12,334 nt of DNA from an uncultured Clostridia bacterium (GTDB lineage: Bacteria; Bacillota; Clostridia; Oscillospirales; Oscillospiraceae), in contig CALDMR010000081.1 of the NCBI GenBank assembly GCA_937915065.1, positions 1 to 12,334 of the forward strand. The letters are read 5' to 3'. The position numbers were made by a program, and so were the translations under genes. The notes under the pieces are model-generated. The model was not told the origin of the DNA. It ran no database searches and saw nothing but the letters and a program-made list of their open reading frames with translations. Positions within the stretch are counted from its first letter, which is position 1; each line of letters starts with the position of its first letter. This document shows, piece by piece, positions 1 to 6,905 of this stretch.

Positions 1-81
1 AGACCCTCGTGGCGTAATTTTTCTTTTTTTACCTGTCTACTTGACAGGGGGCAGTCCACTTCCTGCGCCGCTTTTACTTCT

Positions 82-723
82 TTATTTTTCCGGTTTCAGC
101 TGAAAACTGTTGGCCATGGCCCCGAGATAAGCGCCATAGGTTTCCGCATCCTCGCCGGGGCATTCCAACAGGATGCCGAAGCAGCCCTGCTCTGTTTCCA
201 GGAAATAGGCGAGCAGATCGGTGATCTGTCCTTCCTCCATTTCGCTGCCCCGCAGCTCCGTCACCTTTCCGGCGCCGTTGAGCTGGCTCTCCTTGGCCTC
301 CTCGAACACATAGTCCTCCCAGTCGCGCTGGAACAGTTTCAGCACGGCATCCGTCTTTTTGCCGCCATAAAAGCGGATGGTCATTTCCACATCGTCGTTG
401 GCAGCAGGATTCCACTGGGGCTCATTTTCATCCCGCTCCCAGCCCTCGGGCACCGCAACGGTATACACTGCGCCGGCATAAACCGTGGCCGGCACCGTCT
501 GATCCGTACCGTTCACATTGACGCGCAGTTCCGTTTTCTCCGGTTCCTGGGCAGCCGGGTCCTTCCGTCCGCCAAAGGGATTCGCCGCGGCAGACTGGTT
601 CTCCTGGGTGCTGTTTTGGGGTTCCTCCGCACTGCCCTGGGGCGCCGGCTGCTGGGGCATGCAGCCTGCCAGGGACAGCGCCAAAGCCGCAGCAGTAGTC
701 AGTGCCAAAATCTTTTGTTTCAT
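82..723 (-). CDS. Predicted cell-surface lipoprotein, function unknown
   Basis: The 213-residue product starts with a classic lipoprotein signal: basic MKQK, a hydrophobic stretch, then SLAGC with the acceptor cysteine at residue 21. It should therefore be lipid-anchored on the outer face of the membrane. Residues about 22-65 are a Gln/Pro/Glu/Asn-rich, disordered-looking tether. The rest looks like a compact alpha/beta domain (RVNVNG, VYTVAVPEGWE, MTIRFYGG, CFGILLECPG). I do not recognise the family; the layout resembles small surface domains that follow a linker in Firmicute lipoproteins. I chose the ATG at 723 because an AAAGGAGG box lies about 7 bases upstream and the signal peptide begins there. 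An in-frame ATG at 783 would add 20 residues and has no such support. It has its own promoter and appears to be a single-gene unit. No terminator is visible in the 81 bases that follow it. Confidence 0.85.
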   Translation of the reverse strand: MKQKILALTTAAALALSLAGCMPQQPAPQGSAEEPQNSTQENQSAAANPFGGRKDPAAQEPEKTELRVNVNGTDQTVPATVYAGAVYTVAVPEGWERDENEPQWNPAANDDVEMTIRFYGGKKTDAVLKLFQRDWEDYVFEEAKESQLNGAGKVTELRGSEMEEGQITDLLAYFLETEQGCFGILLECPGEDAETYGAYLGAMANSFQLKPEK

Positions 724-770
724 AAAAGGGCCTCCTTTATCGGCTTCCTGTGTTTCTCTCATTGCAGGCT

Positions 771-789
771 CCCCCTGCCACACAGGGGG
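771..789 (-). promoter_or_regulatory. 5'-terminal hairpin in the lipoprotein leader
   Basis: A perfect 7-bp stem (CCCCCTG/CAGGGGG) with a 5-base loop lies a few bases downstream of the transcription start predicted from the promoter at 801-829. It would thus form at the very 5' end of the mRNA, about 48 bases before the start codon. Such 5' hairpins are known to slow mRNA decay. A regulatory role here is inference. Confidence 0.45.
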
Positions 790-800
790 TAGTTTTCCCT

Positions 801-829
801 ATTATACCCAAAACCGCCCCGGATAGCAA
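801..829 (-). promoter_or_regulatory. Sigma-A-type promoter of the lipoprotein gene
   Basis: Read on the minus strand, TTGCTA (824-829) and a perfect TATAAT (801-806) are separated by exactly 17 bases. Transcription would start near 794, giving a leader of about 70 bases. Confidence 0.8.
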
Positions 830-863
830 GGGAAACTGCACCTTTCCCGGTTCCGCAGAAGAA

Positions 864-894
864 AACCGGCGTCTGCTTGCCGCAGACGCCGGTT
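864..894 (-). terminator. Intrinsic terminator after the 63-residue protein gene
   Basis: A perfect 13-bp stem (AACCGGCGTCTGC and its complement) with a 5-base loop lies 14 bases past the stop codon at 909. On the minus strand it is followed by TTTTC. The plus strand also has GTTTTC after it, so it could work in both directions, but only minus-strand genes are adjacent. Confidence 0.8.
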
Positions 895-908
895 GTTTTC
901 ATAGTTTT

Positions 909-1100
909 TCAAAGGGATAGGGTCGACAGATACCCACAGCAAAGAATCAGCACAAAGCAGCAGGCGCACAGCGTCCCGCCCAGGGCCGAAATGCGCTCCG
1001 CCGTATGCCGAGCCGCCTGCTTTTTCACGGAGAACCCCGTGAACATCACAATCAGACCTGCCAAAAATCCATAAAACAAAATCATAATCGCCGTATGCAT
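909..1100 (-). CDS. Small two-helix membrane protein, unknown function
   Basis: The 63-residue product has two predicted membrane segments (about 3-23 and 39-61) joined by a basic loop (KKQAARHTAER). The second segment is unusually rich in cysteine: C45, C47, C48, C54 and C55. I chose the ATG at 1100 because an AAAGGAG box ends about 7 bases upstream; a start at 1121 would add seven charged residues and lacks that box. No promoter is obvious in the short gap above it. It is probably reached by read-through from the ABC operon 82 bases upstream, although an intervening hairpin (1123-1170) could limit this. A strong terminator follows. I do not recognise the family. It could be a small accessory subunit of the transporter. 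The coding call rests on the ribosome binding site, the helix pattern and the terminator. Confidence 0.65.
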   Translation of the reverse strand: MHTAIMILFYGFLAGLIVMFTGFSVKKQAARHTAERISALGGTLCACCFVLILCCGYLSTLSL

Positions 1101-1122
1101 AGGGCGCTCCTTTCTCTTCACA

Positions 1123-1170
1123 AGGGACGCGGAACCGCCGCCGCGGCTATCGGCCTTGGTTCCGCGCCCT
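1123..1170 (-). repeat. Intergenic hairpin, possible weak terminator of the ABC operon
   Basis: CGCGGAACC (1128-1136) pairs perfectly with GGTTCCGCG (1158-1166). AGGG/CCCT extends the stem outward past one bulged A, and GCCG/CGGC can pair inside. It sits in the 82-base gap between the permease and the 63-residue protein gene. Neither strand has a T-tract after it, so full termination is doubtful. Partial termination or mRNA 3'-end protection would fit better. Confidence 0.45.
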
Positions 1171-1182
1171 TTGCTGCCGATG

Positions 1183-3141
1183 TTATATGACCACTTCTGT
1201 CATGGGGACATCCTGCGGGCTCAGCTCGCCCTGTCCCGCTTCCTCTGCCAGATTCTGCTGCTGGTAGTAGTCCGCCTGGGTGATCAGGGGCACCGTCTCG
1301 CTGAGTACGCCCAGCTCCCGCAGCGCCGCCAGAGTAGAGGTCATCTCCTTTGTCAGCTCAAATCTGCAATAGCGGTCAGAGATCCTGCCCTCTTCTCCCA
1401 AGCGGTAATCAAATTCCAATTGGTTGATATAGCGGTTCTCTTCATAATCCAGGGGATATTCCGTCAGATATACTTTCGGCAAACGGCCCGCTGCCGCATC
1501 CTCCAGCAGCGCGTTCCGGATGGTCTTGGCATCTGCCTGGCCAAAGGCGCGCTCCTGCGTCACATCCTGTTCCTCATAGGTCAGCCGACCGCCGCGCAGT
1601 TCCACTCCACCCTGGCTGTTATACAGATCGCCAAGCAGATCCGACACCCGGTACTCCGGCAGATCCACCAGCGCCTGCAGCAGGGCTGTAGCGCTGCCCT
1701 CCTGCTCCAGCTCTGCGCTGCTCAGGGGCAGGGAATAAGAGCGGCTCAGCCATGTTCCATTTTTCAGCTTGTAGTCCACAGTAAAATTGCTCACCAGTTG
1801 GCTGTCACCATACCAGCCGGTGTTTTCCATACCCTGAAGCTCCCGCTTATGATCCAGGGCATACTGGTGCACCGCCAGCACCTTTTCAATGCTCTCCGCT
1901 TCCCGCAGCTCGGCGCTGGAATAATCATAAGCGCCCAAACGCACCGATACCTGCAGCACCTGATCCGCTGCGGGAATACGGCGGGTGGCCCCGCTCACAT
2001 CCAGGGAAGCGCCCGCGAAAATCACCAACAGCGCCGCCGCGCAGATCACGCTGCCGCGGGCACTCTTTTTCAGCACCCGGAAAGACTTGTTCAGCAGCAT
2101 CTGGGCCACTACAAAACCAACAACTGCCACCACGATCATGCACACCAGCTTCATGGCCATGCCGGACAGGGCGCTGTATTCAAACAGCACTGTATACAAT
2201 CCCTGGCCAATGGTAAAGGCAGCAGTGATCGCCACGCCGTAACGGAACAGCACCTTGGCCCAACCCACGGACACCACATCGCCCGCAGTTTCGCTGTGAT
2301 GGCGGCGGTACGCTGCATACGCCAGCACAGCCAGCACCACGCCGGCCACCGCATAGATCGCCAGCACGCCGCCGCCCTCCACCACAACAGCCTGCACCTG
2401 ATCGCCGTAGGCCACGGTACCGTCGGGCAGCACCGTTTCCGGATACTGCATAGAAGTACGCAGCGAACTATACAGCTTCATCACCGGCGTCAGCCACAGC
2501 ACCATATTATCCGCCAAGTTGGAGCTGTGAGTCGTGCCATACAGCAGTGGCATAATAAACACGTTGATCGTGGCATACAGCACCAGGCACAGGGCGTTTA
2601 AGATGGCATAAAACACCGGCAGCACCAGGATGTGCCCCGTAAACATGGCCACAAACACGGCAAAAGAAAAGAAAAACAGCTCCATTGCGCTCAGTCCCAG
2701 GAACCACGCCAGGATCAGCCCCGGGCAGAACACACCGCCCATCAGTGTCACCAGCGCCGTGAGCAGCGCCACAACGGCGTTGGGTACCAGGAAGAAGAGC
2801 ACGCCGCTGATATAGTTGGTCACAAACAGCCCGCTGCGGCGAATGGGCAGGGCATGCATCAGCGAAACGCTGCGGGCAGTGTAGAGGTAGGAAAACACCG
2901 CCGCTGCCAGCACCAGTCCATACAGACAGGCCACCACCGGGCCGCCGGCAGTCATCATATCGCCAACCATGGAGGCCACATCCTCCCAGTCAGGCCTTGC
3001 ATACTCCGAAGACAAGTTCATCGTCAGCAGCAGGGGCAGCGCAATGATCCAAAGGGCCAAATAGGTGATCCAGATTGGACTGAAGCGGATCGTATTCTTC
3101 CGCAGCAGCGCCGGATTAAAGAACGATGTCTTTAACTTCAT
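1183..3141 (-). CDS. ABC transporter permease with large C-terminal domain
   Basis: The 652-residue product is the membrane partner of the ATPase gene directly upstream. Its N-terminal half (about 20-385) has roughly eight hydrophobic segments, for example 21-41, 67-90, 107-135, 139-163, 168-198, 258-278, 300-350 and 363-383. The motif SVSLMHALPIRRSGLF (91-106) is typical of ABC-2-type permeases paired with YtrB-like ATPases. Residues about 385-652 form a soluble, mostly charged domain with many aromatic and acidic residues; I do not know its fold. It is much larger than the roughly 250-330 residues of simple ABC-2 permeases. I chose the ATG at 3141 because GGGAGGTG lies 7 bases upstream. It overlaps the end of the ATPase gene by 26 bp, suggesting translational coupling. 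The substrate is unknown; an antimicrobial peptide or envelope-active compound is possible by family analogy. Confidence 0.87.
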   Translation of the reverse strand: MKLKTSFFNPALLRKNTIRFSPIWITYLALWIIALPLLLTMNLSSEYARPDWEDVASMVGDMMTAGGPVVACLYGLVLAAAVFSYLYTARSVSLMHALPIRRSGLFVTNYISGVLFFLVPNAVVALLTALVTLMGGVFCPGLILAWFLGLSAMELFFFSFAVFVAMFTGHILVLPVFYAILNALCLVLYATINVFIMPLLYGTTHSSNLADNMVLWLTPVMKLYSSLRTSMQYPETVLPDGTVAYGDQVQAVVVEGGGVLAIYAVAGVVLAVLAYAAYRRHHSETAGDVVSVGWAKVLFRYGVAITAAFTIGQGLYTVLFEYSALSGMAMKLVCMIVVAVVGFVVAQMLLNKSFRVLKKSARGSVICAAALLVIFAGASLDVSGATRRIPAADQVLQVSVRLGAYDYSSAELREAESIEKVLAVHQYALDHKRELQGMENTGWYGDSQLVSNFTVDYKLKNGTWLSRSYSLPLSSAELEQEGSATALLQALVDLPEYRVSDLLGDLYNSQGGVELRGGRLTYEEQDVTQERAFGQADAKTIRNALLEDAAAGRLPKVYLTEYPLDYEENRYINQLEFDYRLGEEGRISDRYCRFELTKEMTSTLAALRELGVLSETVPLITQADYYQQQNLAEEAGQGELSPQDVPMTEVVI

Positions 3142-4012
3142 AGTCCACACCTCCCAATTCATAAATAAAGATCTCTTCCAAAGACAGGGGCAGCGCCTCC
3201 AGCAGCAAGGGCTGCAGAACGGATAGCCGTTCGGTCACGCTGCCGGCATCGCCGCGGATGATCAAAGTTTGCACCCGCCCCGTGGCGCTGCGGTGCAGGA
3301 CTGTCAGATCCTCCGGCAGTTCCGCGCTGTCGTCGCTGAGCACCAGCTGAATTTTCACCGTGCCGCCCTGCAGCTCCTCCAGAGAACGCTCCAGCAGCAC
3401 CTTGCCCTGGTTCATAATACCCACATGGTCGCACACATCCTCCAATTCCCGCAGGTTGTGGGAGGATACCAGCACTGTAGTGCCGCGCTCGGCCACATCG
3501 TTCATGATGATGCTCCACACCTGGCGGCGCATCACCGGATCCAGCCCGTCCACCGGCTCGTCGAGCACCAGGTAATCCGGCATGGTGCACATGGTCAGCC
3601 AAAAGGCCACCTGCTTCTGCATACCCTTGCTCAGCCGGCGGATGGTGCGCTTTTCGTCAATGGCAAAGACTTCCTTGAACTTTTCATACCGTTCCATATT
3701 GAACTGGGGATAAAAGCCCCGGTAAAAGCGCATCATATCCCGCACATCGGACTGGAGGAAGTAATACCAGTCATCGGGAATGGAGGCCACCCGGGCCTTG
3801 ACTGCCGGATTTTCATACACCGGAGCACCGTCCACCAGCACCTCTCCCCCATCCTGGCGGTAAATGCCGGTGATATGGCGGATCAGGGTGGACTTACCTG
3901 CGCCGTTGGGGCCTACCAGGCCGTAAACCGCACCGGTGGGCACCGTTAATGTCGTGCCGTCCAGAGCTGCAAACCCGTCAAACTTTTTTGTTACATTTTT
4001 TACTTCGATCAT
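3116..4012 (-). CDS. ABC transporter ATP-binding protein (YtrB-like)
   Basis: This 298-residue cytoplasmic ATPase powers the permease encoded next to it. All nucleotide-binding motifs are present: Walker A GPNGAGKST (34-42), signature LSKGMQKQ (127-134), Walker B YLVLDEP with D151 and E152, D-loop GLDP (156-159) and switch histidine H185 in SSH. The usual Q-loop glutamine region reads SIPDDWYYF (about 77-85), with Asp/Asp where many family members have Gln. Related YtrB-type ATPases often carry acidic residues there, so this need not mean loss of activity. Residues about 215-298 are a C-terminal extension that may contact the permease. The start at 4012 has GGAGGATG upstream, and its ATG overlaps the regulator's TGA stop (ATGA). 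The three genes are therefore very likely one co-translated unit. Substrate unknown. Confidence 0.97.
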   Translation of the reverse strand: MIEVKNVTKKFDGFAALDGTTLTVPTGAVYGLVGPNGAGKSTLIRHITGIYRQDGGEVLVDGAPVYENPAVKARVASIPDDWYYFLQSDVRDMMRFYRGFYPQFNMERYEKFKEVFAIDEKRTIRRLSKGMQKQVAFWLTMCTMPDYLVLDEPVDGLDPVMRRQVWSIIMNDVAERGTTVLVSSHNLRELEDVCDHVGIMNQGKVLLERSLEELQGGTVKIQLVLSDDSAELPEDLTVLHRSATGRVQTLIIRGDAGSVTERLSVLQPLLLEALPLSLEEIFIYELGGVDYEVKDIVL

Positions 4013-4377
4013 GGGGCATCCTCCTCTCCCTCGCGCAGCAGCGCCAGCAGTTCCGCATCTGTCATGCCCAGAAACCGCAATTCAGCCAGAGTTTCTCTCA
4101 GCCTGCACAGCAAGTCTTTCATATGGCGCTCATCCACCTTCACATCACCGCTGGCAAAGGAACCCTTGCCCGGAACCGAATAAATATATCCTTCGTTTTC
4201 CAATTCGTTATAAGCCTTTTGGATCGTATTGGGATTGATGGCCAGATCCATGGCCAGAGAACGCACGGATGGCAGCTTGTCGCCTTCCTTCAGCGCCCCG
4301 GTCACAATCAGCTTTTTCAGCCCGTTTTTGATCTGCTCATAAATTGGGCTTGCGTCCCGATAATTCAAACTGATCAT
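4009..4377 (-). CDS. GntR-family transcriptional regulator, YtrA subfamily
   Basis: The 122-residue product begins with a GntR winged helix-turn-helix (about 8-75). It carries the family hallmarks PIYEQIKNGLKKLIVTGALKEG, KLPSVRSLA, NTIQKAYNELENEGYIYSVPGKGSF. It is followed by only about 47 residues of helix (DERHMKDLLCRL..). That short tail, instead of a large ligand-binding domain, is the defining feature of the YtrA subfamily, whose members normally repress their own operon next to an ABC transporter. Exactly that context is found here: the gene is first in the operon and its stop overlaps the ATPase start. I chose the ATG at 4377 because GGAGG lies 5 bases upstream; a start at 4407 would add ten residues of non-family sequence. 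Its likely target is the repeat array at 4422-4459 over its own promoter. The inducer is unknown. Confidence 0.95.
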   Translation of the reverse strand: MISLNYRDASPIYEQIKNGLKKLIVTGALKEGDKLPSVRSLAMDLAINPNTIQKAYNELENEGYIYSVPGKGSFASGDVKVDERHMKDLLCRLRETLAELRFLGMTDAELLALLREGEEDAP

Positions 4378-4421
4378 GGTTCCTCCACTCCTTTCTTGGG
4401 AATGCATTGTTCATCACACAA

Positions 4422-4459
4422 GTGTATTATCTGTATTAGCTGTATTAGTACAGATAATA
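4422..4459 (-). promoter_or_regulatory. Candidate operator of the YtrA-type regulator
   Basis: Read on the plus strand, three in-phase 9-mers follow each other: GTGTATTAT (4422-4430), CTGTATTAG (4431-4439) and CTGTATTAG (4440-4448), then TACAGATAA. Superimposed is a perfect 11-bp inverted repeat, TATTATCTGTA (4425-4435) against TACAGATAATA (4449-4459), with a 13-base centre. A smaller palindrome CTGTA-TTAG-TACAG spans 4440-4453. The array covers the -10 box and predicted start site of the operon promoter, the expected place for a repressor. Dimeric GntR proteins bind short inverted repeats, so the array could hold more than one dimer. Assignment to this regulator is inferred from position. 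Confidence 0.7.
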
Positions 4460-4484
4460 TATCACACGCTTCCGCCCCTGTCAA
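4456..4484 (-). promoter_or_regulatory. Sigma-A-type promoter of the GntR-ABC operon
   Basis: On the minus strand, a perfect TTGACA (4479-4484) and TATATT (4456-4461) are separated by 17 bases. Transcription should start near 4449, inside the repeat array. A seven-base T run lies three bases upstream of the -35 box and is also the U-tract of the asnA terminator. Confidence 0.85.
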
Positions 4485-4487
4485 TAC

Positions 4488-4527
4488 AAAAAAAGGGAAA
4501 AGCCCCTGCCGGAAGGCAAGAGCTTTT
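4488..4527 (-). terminator. Intrinsic terminator after asnA
   Basis: On the minus strand, AAAAGCTCTTGCC pairs with GGCAGGGGCTTTT through 13 base pairs (two G-U) around a TTCC loop. It is followed by CCC and seven T. It lies 16 bases after the asnA stop codon and closes the AI-2E protein/asnA unit. Confidence 0.9.
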
Positions 4528-4543
4528 TGTAAACTACAGCGGG

Positions 4544-5557
4544 TCACAGCAGGGTCACACCGGCTTCGGCACAGATGCGCAGGGTGTCGCCATCCCAGAT
4601 GGAGGACTGCACCTCGCCGATATGGGCACTGCCCAGAAGCAGCATGCACAGGCGGGACTGACCGATACCGCCGCCCATGGTTTGGGGCAGTTCGCCCGCC
4701 AGCAGCGCCTTGTGGAAGGGCAAGTCCCGGCGCTCATCGCAGCCTGCCGCCGTCAGCTGGCGGTCCAGCGTCTCCGCATCCACGCGGATACCCATGGAGG
4801 ACACTTCGTAAGCCTGTTCCAAAGTGTGGTTCCAGAACAGCAGATCACCGTTAAGGCTCCAGTCGTCATAGTCGGGAGCGCGGCCATCGTGGGGCTTACC
4901 CGAACGCAAAGGCGCGCCGATCTGCATCAAAAAGGTGGTGGGATGTTCCTTTACAAAGGCATTTTCCCGCTCTTTGGAAGACAAGTCGGGATACAGGTCT
5001 TCCAGTTCCTGGGTCGTAACAAAGGTCACATGGGGATCCGTTTCCGGCAGCAGCGCCAACTTAGGGAACATGGCGCGCATGGTTTTTTCCGTGGAGCAGA
5101 TGGCATCCACGATCTTCTCCACCGCGTCCCGCAGCGTTTCCACGGTTCGCTCCCGGGGCGCAATGACCTTTTCCCAGTCCCATTGATCCACATAGATGGA
5201 GTGGAGATTATCCAGATCCTCATCCCGACGGATGGCGTTCATATCCGTTACAATACCGGTGCCCACGGTAAAATGGTAGCGGTGCAGGGCCTGGCGCTTC
5301 CATTTGGCCAGGGAGTGAACCACCTGGGCCCGGGTATCGCTGGCTTTGATATCAAATTCCACCGGGCGCTCCACACCGTTCAGGTCGTCGTTCAAACCCG
5401 TGGAGGCATCCAGCAGCAGCGGCGCAGATACGCGGCGCAGCTGCAGCGCACCGCTGAGGGTATCTTCAAACACCCGCTTGGTCATGGCGATGGCCACCTG
5501 GGTGTCATAGAGATTTAAGGACGGATGGTAGCCCTCAGGAATCATACAGCTGTTCAT
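4544..5557 (-). CDS. asnA: Aspartate-ammonia ligase (asparagine synthetase A)
   Basis: This cytoplasmic enzyme makes L-asparagine from L-aspartate, ammonia and ATP, releasing AMP and pyrophosphate. It is the ammonia-using type, related to class II aminoacyl-tRNA synthetases, not the glutamine-dependent AsnB type. The 337-residue length matches the family (about 330). Recognisable family blocks run in order: LYDTQVAIAMTKRVFEDTL, SAPLLLDASTGLNDDLNG, SLAKWKRQALHRYHF, LHSIYVDQWDWEK, LNGDLLFWNHTLEQAYE, and near the C-terminus TMGGGIGQSRLCMLLL, the ATP-binding class II motif 3-like segment. I chose the ATG at 5557 because AAAGGAG lies about 8 bases upstream; an open frame continues to 5656 but overlaps the preceding gene with unrelated sequence. 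It starts 13 bp after the stop of the AI-2E protein gene, so the two are probably co-transcribed. A strong terminator follows. Confidence 0.97.
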   Translation of the reverse strand: MNSCMIPEGYHPSLNLYDTQVAIAMTKRVFEDTLSGALQLRRVSAPLLLDASTGLNDDLNGVERPVEFDIKASDTRAQVVHSLAKWKRQALHRYHFTVGTGIVTDMNAIRRDEDLDNLHSIYVDQWDWEKVIAPRERTVETLRDAVEKIVDAICSTEKTMRAMFPKLALLPETDPHVTFVTTQELEDLYPDLSSKERENAFVKEHPTTFLMQIGAPLRSGKPHDGRAPDYDDWSLNGDLLFWNHTLEQAYEVSSMGIRVDAETLDRQLTAAGCDERRDLPFHKALLAGELPQTMGGGIGQSRLCMLLLGSAHIGEVQSSIWDGDTLRICAEAGVTLL

Positions 5558-5570
5558 GAATTTGTCTCCT

Positions 5571-6845
5571 TTATTCCGCACTCTGCCCCTTCCGGGCCAG
5601 CTTACGTTTCTTTTTCGCCTGTTCAGGCGGATGATAGGTGCTTTCATATGCCGCAATCAGTTCTTCCTGCCCGCGCTTATTCAGCACCAGATAAATCAGC
5701 TTTTTGATCAGATCATAAATGACCACAAAGACCGGGACACCCACCAGCAAGCCCACAAAACCGAACAGGCCGCCGAAAAGCAGCGTGGAAAACAGCACCC
5801 AGAAGCTGCTCAGTCCCACAGCGCTGCTGAGGATCTTGGGGCAGATGATATTGCCGTCCACCTGCTGCAGGATCAGGATGAAAATGATAAACCAAATGCA
5901 CTTGACCGGGTCATCCATAAAGATCAGCAGCGCCGAGGGAATTGCACCGATATAAGGGCCAAAGTAGGGAATGATATTGGTGATACCATTGACCACGGCA
6001 ATCAGTGCCGCGTCCGGAACCCCCATAATCAAGCAGGCCACATATACAATCGCACCGACAATCACAGAATCCAGAATTCTCCCGCTGATATAGTCGGTAA
6101 ATGTGCGATCCACAAAGCGCAGTTCCCCAACGACTGCCTGAAACGCCTTGCCCTTAAACATGCAGCTCACTACCATTTTCAGCTGCGCACGCCAGCGGCT
6201 GCGGCTGGCCAGCAGATAAATTGCCACGATCAGGCCGATAAAGAGGTTGACGAACTGGGAGATCAGCGTCACCGCCCCGGCAGACACGCCGCCGATGACA
6301 TCCTGCAGATTGGGCAGCAGTTCATCGCCGAAAAAGGTCGTGATCCAGTTACTGGCCGAGGTCGTCAAGTTGTGGATATAATTCAGCGCCACCTCGTTGC
6401 CCGCAAACAGGCCCTCCAGCCAGACGGTCAGTTCTTCGATATGGCCCGGCAGGGAAATGAACAGATCCATAATACTGTTGACCACGCTTTGCAGCGTCAG
6501 CGTGACCAAGCCGAACACCGCTGCCAGCACTAAAACCACCGACAAAACTACGGCCAGTATGTTCGACACCACATCCGCCTTGTGGGCGTCGCGAAAGCGC
6601 GGCCGCAGGCACCGGCGGAAATTCCGATCAAAATACTTGCACAGGGGGCGCAGCAGATAAGCAAACACGCCGCCATACAAAAATGGCATCAAAATGCCGA
6701 TGACCGTTCCGATCCCCTGGCGCACCGCCTCAAACCGAAACACCAGGAAGAAAAACAGGATACACAATACAAACAGCACAAAAACAACGGCTACGATTGG
6801 AAAATATTTCCGCCCTTCGTTTTCGCGAAATTCTTTGAAATTCAT
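5571..6845 (-). CDS. AI-2E family (UPF0118/PerM) membrane protein
   Basis: The 424-residue integral membrane protein has the family layout. Two N-terminal helices (about 14-36 and 44-65) and one near 93-118 are followed by an amphipathic outer segment (120-190) and a C-terminal block of about five helices (195-213, 260-280, 284-310, 315-330, 345-385). The most conserved family motif is clear: GITNIIPYFGPYIGAIPSAL (287-306), followed by QQVDGNIICPKILSSAVGL (327-345). The C-terminus is a basic cytoplasmic tail (KKKRKLARKG). Family members have been linked to export of the AI-2 signal or to cation/proton exchange. The name does not establish the substrate, and I see no luxS here. AAGGAGG lies 4-5 bases before the ATG. 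The gene has a consensus promoter and heads a two-gene unit with asnA. Confidence 0.94.
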   Translation of the reverse strand: MNFKEFRENEGRKYFPIVAVVFVLFVLCILFFFLVFRFEAVRQGIGTVIGILMPFLYGGVFAYLLRPLCKYFDRNFRRCLRPRFRDAHKADVVSNILAVVLSVVLVLAAVFGLVTLTLQSVVNSIMDLFISLPGHIEELTVWLEGLFAGNEVALNYIHNLTTSASNWITTFFGDELLPNLQDVIGGVSAGAVTLISQFVNLFIGLIVAIYLLASRSRWRAQLKMVVSCMFKGKAFQAVVGELRFVDRTFTDYISGRILDSVIVGAIVYVACLIMGVPDAALIAVVNGITNIIPYFGPYIGAIPSALLIFMDDPVKCIWFIIFILILQQVDGNIICPKILSSAVGLSSFWVLFSTLLFGGLFGFVGLLVGVPVFVVIYDLIKKLIYLVLNKRGQEELIAAYESTYHPPEQAKKKRKLARKGQSAE

Positions 6846-6905
6846 AAAGCCTCCTTATATCCTGCCGCTCCGGAAGTAGCAGCCACAGTCCATATATGCC
6901 CGTTT

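Noticed and set aside
77..85. IprA/IS-type transposon end suggested by the terminal repeat at the window edge.
   Set aside because: No transposase, target-site duplication or second copy is visible in this window.
1156..2601. A 481-codon open frame on the plus strand opposite the permease gene.
   Set aside because: It is His/Gln/Arg-rich, has no ribosome binding site or family resemblance, and lies antisense to a clearly coding permease. Long antisense frames are expected from the codon bias here.
5558..5656. A 33-residue N-terminal extension of AsnA.
   Set aside because: It overlaps the coding end of the AI-2E gene, has basic non-family sequence, and the ribosome binding site serves 5557.
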